Assembly: GCF_003814875.1 (NCBI RefSeq)
Contig: NZ_RKQF01000001.1
Span: forward strand, 10,974,001-11,038,000
Direction of reading: 5' to 3'
Length of the DNA stretch: 64,000 nucleotides
DNA from: Streptomyces sp. Ag109_O5-1
GTDB lineage: Bacteria; Actinomycetota; Actinomycetes; Streptomycetales; Streptomycetaceae
In this document: positions 8,752-15,717 of the stretch, one piece after another
How the letters are laid out: every line of letters begins with the position of its first letter
How positions within the stretch are numbered: position 1 is the stretch's first letter
Position numbers and translations under genes: made by a program
Notes under the pieces: model-generated
Databases searched by the model: none
Seen by the model: the letters and a program-made list of their open reading frames with translations, nothing else
What the model was told of the DNA's origin: nothing

Positions 8752-10281
8752 ATGACCAGCAACGCGCTGCCCACCACGGACGACCTGCGCGCCCGCGCCC
8801 GGACCTGCCTGCGGAACATCGGTGCGGAGGCGACGGAGGGCCAGGACTTCCCGGCCCGTACCCCCATCACCGGCGAGAACCTGTTCGGGTTGAAGGCGGC
8901 CACCGGCACCGACATCGAAGAAGCCCTCGCCGCCGCCCGTACCGCCTTCCTCGCCTGGCGCACCACACCCGCCCCACGCCGCGGTGAACTCGTCCGCCGG
9001 CTCGGCGAGTTGCTGCGCGAGCACAAGGGCGCTCTGGCCGATCTCGTCACCATCGAGGCGGGCAAGATCCACTCCGAGGCGCTCGGCGAGATCCAGGAGA
9101 TGATCGACATCTGTGACTTCGCGGTCGGCCTCTCCCGCCAGTTGTACGGCCGTACGATCGCCTCCGAACGCCCCGGCCACCGCCTGGCCGAGACCTGGCA
9201 CCCGCTCGGCGTGGTCGGCGTCATCTCCGCCTTCAACTTCCCCGCGGCCGTGTGGTCCTGGAACACCGCCGTCGCGCTCGTCTGCGGCGACGCCGTGATC
9301 TGGAAGCCCTCCGAACTCACCCCGCTCACCGCCCTGGCCTGTCACCATCTGCTGGCCCGGGCCGCCGACGAGGTCGGCGTGCCACGCGACGTGCACCGAC
9401 TCCTGCTCGGGGACCGCGCGGTCGGCGAGAAGCTCGTCGACGACCCCCGCGTGGCCCTCGTCAGCGCCACCGGCTCCACCCGTATGGGCCGCGAGGTCGG
9501 CCCGCGGGTCGCCGCCCGCTTCGGCCGCAGCCTGCTGGAGCTCGGCGGGAACAACGCCGCGATCGTCGCCCCCTCCGCCGACCTCGACCTCGCCGTCCAG
9601 GGCATCGTCTTCGCCGCGGCCGGCACGGCGGGCCAGCGCTGCACCACGCTGCGCCGACTGATCGTCCACCGGGACATCGCCGACACCCTCGTCGAGCGCC
9701 TGGCCGCCGTGTACGGCAAGCTCCCCGTCGGCAGCCCGTTCGACGAGACGACACTGGTCGGCCCGCTGATCTCCACCACCGCGCTCGACGCCATGCGGCA
9801 CGCCCTCACCCGTGTCCAGGCCCAGGGCGGCAAGGTCCTGGCCGGCGGGAACCGGCGCCTCGGCGAGGCGGCACCGGCGGCGGCCTACGCCGAACCCGTG
9901 CTCGTCCGCGTGGACGAACAGACCGACGTCGTACGGGAGGAGACCTTCGCTCCGATCCTGTACGTCCTCACCTACGACACCCTCGACGAGGCGATCGCGC
10001 TGCACAACGACGTCCCGCAGGGCCTGTCGTCCAGCATCTTCACCCGCGACCAGCGGGAGGCCGAGATCTTCCTGTCCGCCGCCGGCTCCGACTGCGGTAT
10101 CGCCAACGTCAACATCGGCACCTCAGGAGCCGAGATCGGCGGCGCCTTCGGCGGCGAGAAGGACACCGGCGGCGGCCGCGAGTCCGGCTCCGACGCCTGG
10201 AAGGCGTACATGCGCGCGGCGACCAACAGCATCAACTACTCGGGTGAACTCACCCTGGCCCAAGGGGTCAGCTTCCTCTGA
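8752..10281 (+). CDS. amaB: 2-aminoadipate-6-semialdehyde dehydrogenase (ALDH7/AmaB type)
   Basis: The 509-residue aldehyde dehydrogenase belongs to the antiquitin/ALDH7 group, as shown by RTIASERPGHRLAETWHPLG and the LLELGGNNAAIV block. The catalytic Cys is residue 297 (AGQRCTTLRR) and the general-base Glu is residue 263 (ELGGNN). It should oxidise 2-aminoadipate 6-semialdehyde to 2-aminoadipate with NAD(P)+, a step in the pipecolate/aminoadipate route of lysine catabolism. GGAGG precedes the ATG. It follows the HglS-like gene in an evident operon, and together they cover an early and a late step. The transaminase between them is not in the window. Confidence 0.88.
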   Translation: MTSNALPTTDDLRARARTCLRNIGAEATEGQDFPARTPITGENLFGLKAATGTDIEEALAAARTAFLAWRTTPAPRRGELVRRLGELLREHKGALADLVTIEAGKIHSEALGEIQEMIDICDFAVGLSRQLYGRTIASERPGHRLAETWHPLGVVGVISAFNFPAAVWSWNTAVALVCGDAVIWKPSELTPLTALACHHLLARAADEVGVPRDVHRLLLGDRAVGEKLVDDPRVALVSATGSTRMGREVGPRVAARFGRSLLELGGNNAAIVAPSADLDLAVQGIVFAAAGTAGQRCTTLRRLIVHRDIADTLVERLAAVYGKLPVGSPFDETTLVGPLISTTALDAMRHALTRVQAQGGKVLAGGNRRLGEAAPAAAYAEPVLVRVDEQTDVVREETFAPILYVLTYDTLDEAIALHNDVPQGLSSSIFTRDQREAEIFLSAAGSDCGIANVNIGTSGAEIGGAFGGEKDTGGGRESGSDAWKAYMRAATNSINYSGELTLAQGVSFL

Positions 10282-10298
10282 CCCCGGCGGGTCTCCCA

Positions 10299-10330
10299 CC
10301 ACGGGTGGAGGTCTCTCCATCAACCCGTGG
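10299..10330 (+). terminator. Possible hairpin terminator after amaB
   Basis: CCACGGGT at 10299-10306 pairs perfectly with ACCCGTGG at 10323-10330 across a 16-base loop, 18 bp after the dehydrogenase stop. The long loop makes it a modest candidate. Confidence 0.35.
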
Positions 10331-10370
10331 GTGGTGGTGATCCGCACCCCTCCCGGCGCAGCCTTGAGGC

Positions 10371-11006
10371 ATGGGTTCACTTCACTCCGCACTCGTCGCT
10401 GTCACCGGCATCTGCATCGTGGTCTTCGCCGCGGCCTGGATCGCGGGTGCCGTCTACTTCGGTCTGAAGAGCCAGGGCGGCGTGCGGGGCTGGGGGCGCG
10501 GCCTGCGTCGCGCGTTGCCCCGCCGGGTTCTGCTGATCGCAGGCGCCTACCTGTTCTCCTCGTTGATCAGGTACTCCGGGGACTTCTGGCGCCATCTTCG
10601 GTACTGGCAGCCCGAGCTCGCGCTCCTTGGGGGTCTGCTCGCCGTCGCCTCCACGGCGCTGCTGCTGTGGGCCCGCTGGGTCCTGGGCACGATGTGGGCC
10701 AGTGTGCCGATGGTCCAGGAGCATCACGAGCTGCGTACGGACGGCCCTTACCGGCTGGTTCGCCATCCCATATACACCGGCTTGCTCGGACTGGTCGTCG
10801 GCGCCATGCTGGCCTGCGGCTTCGGCGTCTGGACAGCTGTCCTCGTGGTCGCCGTTCCCTGGCTGCTGCTCCGCGTCCGGACCGAGGACGCGCTCATGGC
10901 CGGCCGGTTCGGGGCTTCCTACGACGCCTACCGCGCCGGCGTCCCGGCCTTGATCCCGTGGACGCGTCCCGCGAGGACGGCGGCCGGGACACCGAGCTCG
11001 CGGTAG
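10371..11006 (+). CDS. Isoprenylcysteine carboxyl methyltransferase-like membrane protein
   Basis: The 211-residue integral membrane protein has about five hydrophobic helices. It carries the ICMT/PEMT signature LRTDGPYRLVRHPIYTGLLG in its C-terminal half, followed by the RTEDALM and FGASYDAYRAGVPALIPW elements that form the SAM pocket in this family. Bacterial members methylate lipids, quinone-like or small hydrophobic acceptors at the membrane. True prenylcysteine substrates are not expected here. The start is the ATG at 10371, with only a short GAGG next to it. No operon partner is evident. The gene that follows converges on it. Confidence 0.75.
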   Translation: MGSLHSALVAVTGICIVVFAAAWIAGAVYFGLKSQGGVRGWGRGLRRALPRRVLLIAGAYLFSSLIRYSGDFWRHLRYWQPELALLGGLLAVASTALLLWARWVLGTMWASVPMVQEHHELRTDGPYRLVRHPIYTGLLGLVVGAMLACGFGVWTAVLVVAVPWLLLRVRTEDALMAGRFGASYDAYRAGVPALIPWTRPARTAAGTPSSR

Positions 11007-11031
11007 CCGTCGCCGTGCTTCCCGCGCTCCG

Positions 11032-12231
11032 TCACGGCTGCGGCTCGTCGGGCGCCCCGGCGTCCGGGCCGGTGTGGGGGGCGCCCGGCCTCCCGGTCGT
11101 TCCCTCGGGGAGCAGGAAGGCGGTGAGCGCGGCCGTGTCGTCCTGCAACTGGTCGTGGCTGTAGGCCAGCAAGTCCTCATGGAGCCGTTCCAGCAGCTCC
11201 GCGGGCGGCAGGGGCCCCCAGGAACGCAGCCGCTGGAGCAGGGGATAGAAGGAGCCGTCCGGATCCCGGGTCTCCGTGACGCCGTCCGTGTACAGGAGGA
11301 GCTGGTCGCCGGGGCCGAAGGGGTAGGTGTCGACGCGGTAGGGGTCCCGGACGAGCATGCCGAGGTTCAGCGGTGGCCCCGGCCGCCCGAGGTCCAGCTC
11401 ACGGACCTCGCCGGGGCGGATGAGCAGCGGCGGCGGATGGCCGCAGTTGAGGATGCGGACGACCGTGTCGTCACCGCCGCCGGGGATCTCGGCGAAGACG
11501 GCCGTGACGAACCGTTCGGTCACCTCGCTGCCGCCCAACCGGTCGGCCCGGCGTGACATGCTGATGTCCACCCGCTCCACGAGGGCATGCAGGTCGGGTT
11601 CGTCGTGCGCGGCCTCACGGAACGCGCCGAGCATGGCGGCCGCGGTCTCCACGGCGAGCAGTCCCTTGCCGCGTACGTCACCGATGAGCAGCCGTACCCC
11701 GTACGCGGTCGGCACGGCCTCGAAGAGGTCGCCGCCGATCCGGGCCTCCGCGGCGGCGGACAGGTAGAAGCTCTCCAGCAGCAGGTTCCCGATCCGGTGC
11801 GGGACCGGTCTGAGCAGCACGCGCTGCGCGATCTCGGCCACGAACCGGACGTCGGCCAGGGTGCGTTCCCGGCGGGTCCGGTGCGCGGCGAAGATCGTGC
11901 CCAGGGCGCCCACCAGGGCCGTACACACATAGGCGGCGACGTAGTGCCGTTCCCAGATGTAGCCCACGGAGCGGCCCGCACAGCACGGGGTGCCGGCCAG
12001 CACCATCTCGAAACCGATGGCGAAGACGGTGGCGCCGGCGACGACGACCGCCCCATGTGCGAAGGCGGTCACCAGGGGGAGTGCGATCAGCAGGAAGCTC
12101 ACCGGCCACTCCACCGGGGTGATCGGTTCGAGCACCAGCACGGCGACGACGTACAGGACGGGAAGCCAGCGCATCCACTTGGGGGAAGCGGGGGGAGCGG
12201 GCAGTGCTGAGTGGCGACCGTCGTGCCTCAC
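11032..12231 (-). CDS. Membrane-anchored PP2C/SpoIIE-type serine/threonine phosphatase
   Basis: The protein of about 399 residues has an N-terminal membrane region of roughly four helices (for example WLPVLYVVAVLVLEP and VVVAGATVFAIGFEMVLAG) and a C-terminal SpoIIE phosphatase domain. EARIGGDLFEAV, LLIGDVRGKGL, LNCGHPPPLLI and LLLYTDGVTETRD carry the metal-binding acidic residues. Such phosphatases usually act on anti-sigma-factor antagonists. No PAS, GAF or anti-sigma kinase domain is present. The GTG at 12231 is chosen because AGGAG lies 6 bases upstream. A TTG 30 bp further out has no such site. Confidence 0.85.
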   Translation of the reverse strand: MRHDGRHSALPAPPASPKWMRWLPVLYVVAVLVLEPITPVEWPVSFLLIALPLVTAFAHGAVVVAGATVFAIGFEMVLAGTPCCAGRSVGYIWERHYVAAYVCTALVGALGTIFAAHRTRRERTLADVRFVAEIAQRVLLRPVPHRIGNLLLESFYLSAAAEARIGGDLFEAVPTAYGVRLLIGDVRGKGLLAVETAAAMLGAFREAAHDEPDLHALVERVDISMSRRADRLGGSEVTERFVTAVFAEIPGGGDDTVVRILNCGHPPPLLIRPGEVRELDLGRPGPPLNLGMLVRDPYRVDTYPFGPGDQLLLYTDGVTETRDPDGSFYPLLQRLRSWGPLPPAELLERLHEDLLAYSHDQLQDDTAALTAFLLPEGTTGRPGAPHTGPDAGAPDEPQP

Positions 12232-12576
12232 CCGGGACTCCTGGCATACGAATCTCGACAAGACGCCCAGCCTTCCGGGCCGCCGCCCGCCGCGCCGGTG
12301 ATTGCTCCACTCGGCGGCATGTTCCGGCGTGGCAGCAGCATTCGCGTCCAGTTACGAAACATTCGGGATTTTCCATTGGCATAATCGATCTTGAATTGGC
12401 TGATTGTCGACTCCTGTGATCGATAGCTGGAATTCAGTGCATTTGAGCTGCAGGAAAAACGCCTTGAGTGAATCGAAGGTTTCGAAATAATCACCGAAAC
12501 TGTTGACAGGTGGCATGGCCAGACCAACACTCGCCCAGCAAGCCACACCCGCACAGGCCACACGAGGAGGCACTGC
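12232..12576. other. AT-rich divergent intergenic region upstream of the xylanase
   Basis: The 345 bp between the phosphatase and xylanase starts contain no supported gene. The half nearer the phosphatase is GC-rich. The stretch from about 12350 to 12510 is strikingly AT-rich for this genome and carries the inverted repeat and -35-like box described separately, so it is best seen as the xylanase control region. Confidence 0.6.
12479..12508 (+). promoter_or_regulatory. Xylanase promoter region: inverted repeat overlapping a -35 box
   Basis: GTTTCG at 12479-12484 and CGAAAC at 12495-12500 form a perfect 6-bp inverted repeat with a 10-base spacer. It is followed two bases later by TTGACA at 12503-12508, a consensus -35 hexamer. 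CGAAA/TTTCG motifs are known upstream of streptomycete xylanase genes, so repression of xlnB and axeA by a xylan-responsive regulator is inferred. No convincing -10 hexamer is seen. Confidence 0.5.
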
Positions 12577-13245
12577 ATGAACCCGCTCGACCACGCACTG
12601 AGCCGCCGCGGCGCAGGCGCCCTGCTGCTGGGCGCCGCCGCCGGGCTGGCCCTGCCCGGCACCGCCCGTGCCGCCACGGTCGTCACCACGAACCAGACCG
12701 GCACCAACAACGGCTACTACTACTCGTTCTGGACCGACGCGCAGGGCACGGTCTCCATGACCCTCGGTTCCGGCGGCAACTACAGCAGCAGCTGGCGCAA
12801 CACCGGCAACTTCGTCTGCGGCAAGGGCTGGAGCACCGGCGCCCGCCGCAACGTGACCTACTCCGGCAGCTTCAGCCCGTCCGGCAACGGCTACCTGTCC
12901 CTCTACGGCTGGACGTCCAACCCGCTCGTCGAGTACTACATCGTCGACAACTGGGGCACCTACCGGCCCACCGGGACGTACAAGGGCAGCGTCACCAGCG
13001 ACGGCGGCACCTACGACATCTACCTGACGACGCGGTACAACGCCCCGTCCGTCGAAGGCACCAAGACCTTCAACCAGTACTGGAGCGTCCGCCAGTCGAA
13101 GCGGACGGGCGGCACCATCACCACCGGCAACCACTTCGACGCCTGGGCCAGGGCCGGCATGTCCCTCGGCAGCTTCAGCTACTACCAGATCCTCGCGACC
13201 GAGGGCTACCAGAGCAGCGGCAGCTCCAACATCACGGTGGCGTGA
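12577..13245 (+). CDS. xlnB: Secreted endo-1,4-beta-xylanase, family GH11
   Basis: The 222-residue precursor begins with a twin-arginine-like signal (SRRGAGALLLGAAAGLALPG) cleaved near ARA-A. The GH11 jelly-roll domain fills the rest. The catalytic nucleophile Glu119 lies in VEYYIVDNWG and the acid/base Glu209 in LATEGYQSSG. It hydrolyses internal beta-1,4 bonds of xylan outside the cell. GAGGAGG lies ahead of the ATG. The protein ends directly after the catalytic domain, whereas the well-known S. lividans XlnB has a linker and binding module. The stop codon overlaps the start of the acetylxylan esterase gene, so the pair should be translationally coupled. Confidence 0.93.
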   Translation: MNPLDHALSRRGAGALLLGAAAGLALPGTARAATVVTTNQTGTNNGYYYSFWTDAQGTVSMTLGSGGNYSSSWRNTGNFVCGKGWSTGARRNVTYSGSFSPSGNGYLSLYGWTSNPLVEYYIVDNWGTYRPTGTYKGSVTSDGGTYDIYLTTRYNAPSVEGTKTFNQYWSVRQSKRTGGTITTGNHFDAWARAGMSLGSFSYYQILATEGYQSSGSSNITVA

Positions 13246-13934
13246 TGAGTGCCGCAGCGCAGCACTCGTCACGCCCCCTGCTGGCAACGGCCGCCGCGAT
13301 CGCGCTGGCCGCCGCGGGTACCCTCGCCGTCGGCGCCGCTCCGGCCCACTCCGCCACCTGCGCCGGTTACGTCGGTCTCACCTTCGACGACGGACCGTCC
13401 ACCGCCCACACCCCGAGCCTGCTCAGCGCTCTCAGGGCGAACGGGCTGCGGGCCACGATGTTCAACGAGGGCCAGTACGCGGCCGCCTACCCCGCCCAGG
13501 TCCAGGCCGAGATCGGGGCGGGCATGTGGGTCGGCAACCACAGCTACACCCACCCGCATCTGACCCAGGAGACCCAGGCGCAGATCGACTCGGAGATCTC
13601 CCGCACCCAGTCGGCCATCGCCAGTGCCGGTGGCGGGACACCGACCCTGTTCCGGCCGCCGTACGGCGAGACCAACGCGACCGTGCACACGGTCGAGGCC
13701 AAGTACAGGCTCACCGAAATCATCTGGGACGTCGACTCGCAGGACTGGAACGGCGCGAGCACCGACGCCATCGTGCAGGCCGTCTCCCGGCTCACGAGCG
13801 GCCAGATCATCCTCATGCACGAGTGGCCCGCCAACACCCTGGCCGCGATCCCGCGCATCGCACAGACCCTTGCGGCCAAGGGACTGTGCTCCGGGCGGAT
13901 CTCCGCGCAGACCGGCCGCGCGGTCGCTCCCTGA
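13245..13934 (+). CDS. axeA: Secreted acetylxylan esterase/polysaccharide deacetylase, family CE4
   Basis: The 229-residue protein has a Sec-type signal (LLATAAAIALAAAGTLAVGA, cut near AHSA) and a single NodB/CE4 domain. Motif 1 is LTFDDGPS (catalytic Asp plus metal Asp), motif 2 is NHSYTH (two metal His) and motif 3 is RPPYGE. It removes acetyl groups from xylan and so opens the chain to the xylanase encoded just upstream. Its ATG shares one base with the xylanase stop (TGATG). As with the xylanase, no carbohydrate-binding module follows the catalytic domain. A CE4 enzyme acting on peptidoglycan or chitin is possible in principle, but the xlnB neighbour argues for xylan. Confidence 0.9.
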   Translation: MSAAAQHSSRPLLATAAAIALAAAGTLAVGAAPAHSATCAGYVGLTFDDGPSTAHTPSLLSALRANGLRATMFNEGQYAAAYPAQVQAEIGAGMWVGNHSYTHPHLTQETQAQIDSEISRTQSAIASAGGGTPTLFRPPYGETNATVHTVEAKYRLTEIIWDVDSQDWNGASTDAIVQAVSRLTSGQIILMHEWPANTLAAIPRIAQTLAAKGLCSGRISAQTGRAVAP

Positions 13935-13961
13935 GGACCACCTGAGCACCACCGGCACCAG

Positions 13962-13994
13962 GGGCGCGGCGGCGGTCCGTCAACCGCCGCGCCC
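13962..13994 (+). terminator. Strong terminator after xlnB-axeA
   Basis: GGGCGCGGCGG (13962-13972) pairs perfectly with CCGCCGCGCCC (13984-13994) around an 11-base loop, 28 bp after the axeA stop, and is followed by a short T/C-rich tail. Confidence 0.75.
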
Positions 13995-14055
13995 TTCTCA
14001 TGAGTTCGGATGACACCGGGATCTTCCGCCTCCTTCCGCCGATAGGGTCGCCGCC

Positions 14056-15717
14056 GTGGACTACTACGACCTGGGCCGTCACAGCCGGCGCGTGACGACG
14101 TCGTCCCCCGAGGCGCAGACCTGGTTCGACCGGGGACTGATCTGGACCTACGCCTTCAACCACGAGGAAGCCGTCCGCTGTTTCGAGGCCGCCGGCGCTG
14201 CGGACCCGGACTGTGCGATGGCCGACTGGGGCGTGGCCTACGCCCTCGGCCCCAACTACAACAAACCCTGGGAGTTCTTCGACCAGGACGACCTGGCCCG
14301 GACGGTGGAGCGCACGCACACCGCCGTGGAACGCGCACACGCCAAGGCCGCAGTCGCGACCCCCGTCGAACGCGCCCTCATCGAGGCGCTGCGCGCCCGC
14401 TACCCGCAGGCCGCGGCTCCGGACGCGGAGGCCTGCTCGGTGTGGAACACCGCCTACGCCGACAGCATGCGGGCCGTCCACGAACTGGCGCCCGACGACC
14501 TCGACGTGGCGACCCTCTACGCCGACGCCCTGATGAACCTCACCCCCTGGCAGCTCTGGGACATCCGCACCGGCCGGCCCGCCGACGGAGCCCGCACCCC
14601 GGAGGCCAGGGCCGTGCTGGAGCGGGCCCTCGACGCCGAGGCGGGCCCCCGGCACCCCGGGCTGCTGCATCTCTACATCCACCTGATGGAGATGTCACCC
14701 ACGCCCGAGAGCGCCCTGCCGGTCGCCGACCGGCTGCGCGACCTGGTGCCCGACGCCGGGCACCTCCAGCACATGCCCTCGCACCTGGAGGTCCTCTGCG
14801 GCGACTACCGGCGCGTGGTCTCCGACAACGCCGCCGCCGTCGACGCCGACGAGAAGTACCACGCCCGCGCCGGAGCGTTGAACTTCTACACCCTCTACCG
14901 CTGCCACAACCTCCACTTCGGGATCTACGGCGCGATGTTCCTGGGCCGCCTCCAGGACGCCCTCGCCACCGCCGAACGGCTCGAAGCCGCCGTGCCGGAA
15001 GAACTGCTGCGTGTGGAGAGCCCGCCGATGGCCGACTGGCTGGAGGGCTTCCTCGCGATGCGGGTGCACGTCCTCATCCGCTTCGGCCGCTGGGACGACA
15101 TCCTGCGTCTGCCGCAGCCCGCCGACCCCGTGCTGTACTGCGTGACCACCGCGATGCACCACTACGCGCGCGGAGTCGCCCACGCGGCCACCGGCAGGAT
15201 CCCCGAAGCGGAGGCGGAACGCGCCCGCTTCCGGGGCGCGGTCGCCGCGGTCCCCGCCACCCGCATGCTGTTCAACAACACCTGCGCCGACATCCTGGCC
15301 ATCGCGTCCGCGCTGCTGGACGGCGAACTCGCCTACCGCAAGGGCGACTTCGACACCGCGTTCGTCGCCCTGCGCCGCTCGGTCGACCTGGACGACAACC
15401 TCCCCTACGACGAGCCCTGGGGCTGGATGCAGCCCACCCGGCACGCCTACGGCGCCCTGCTCCTGGAACGCGGCAAGGTCGAGGAGGCCGAGGCGGTCTA
15501 CCGCGCCGACCTCGGCCTGGACGACACCCTGCCCCGGCCGCTGCAGCACCCCGGCAACGTCTGGTCCCTGCACGGCTTCCACGAATGCCTGCAACGGCTC
15601 GGCAAGGACGGCGAGGCACGGATCGTGGCCCAGCAGCTGAAGCTCGCCGCCGCGACGGCGGACGTGCCGATCACGGCGTCCTGCTACTGCCGTACGGAGT
15701 GCTGCGGCACGCGTTAG
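14056..15717 (+). CDS. Tetratricopeptide-repeat protein
   Basis: The 553-residue soluble protein is built of helical TPR-like repeats. An early unit is TWFDRGLIWTYAFNHEEAV, and later units lie around residues 275-300, 370-400 and 425-500, for example AYRKGDFDTAFVALRRSVDL. No signal peptide or catalytic motif is seen. It resembles conserved TPR proteins of unknown role found across actinobacteria. It ends in a short Cys-rich tail (SCYCRTECCGTR) that could bind metal. The GTG at 14056 fits the family N-terminus. The stop overlaps by three bases that of the convergent phosphatase gene. Confidence 0.7.
   Translation: MDYYDLGRHSRRVTTSSPEAQTWFDRGLIWTYAFNHEEAVRCFEAAGAADPDCAMADWGVAYALGPNYNKPWEFFDQDDLARTVERTHTAVERAHAKAAVATPVERALIEALRARYPQAAAPDAEACSVWNTAYADSMRAVHELAPDDLDVATLYADALMNLTPWQLWDIRTGRPADGARTPEARAVLERALDAEAGPRHPGLLHLYIHLMEMSPTPESALPVADRLRDLVPDAGHLQHMPSHLEVLCGDYRRVVSDNAAAVDADEKYHARAGALNFYTLYRCHNLHFGIYGAMFLGRLQDALATAERLEAAVPEELLRVESPPMADWLEGFLAMRVHVLIRFGRWDDILRLPQPADPVLYCVTTAMHHYARGVAHAATGRIPEAEAERARFRGAVAAVPATRMLFNNTCADILAIASALLDGELAYRKGDFDTAFVALRRSVDLDDNLPYDEPWGWMQPTRHAYGALLLERGKVEEAEAVYRADLGLDDTLPRPLQHPGNVWSLHGFHECLQRLGKDGEARIVAQQLKLAAATADVPITASCYCRTECCGTR

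Noticed and set aside
5500..10005. A 1501-codon open frame on the minus strand, and similar very long antisense frames at 17764-20520, 14442-18572, 2261-4126 and 62882-63718
   Set aside because: They lie opposite genes with clear domain motifs, have low-complexity Gly/Arg/Asp-rich translations, and are the mirror of high third-position GC. No motif supports them.
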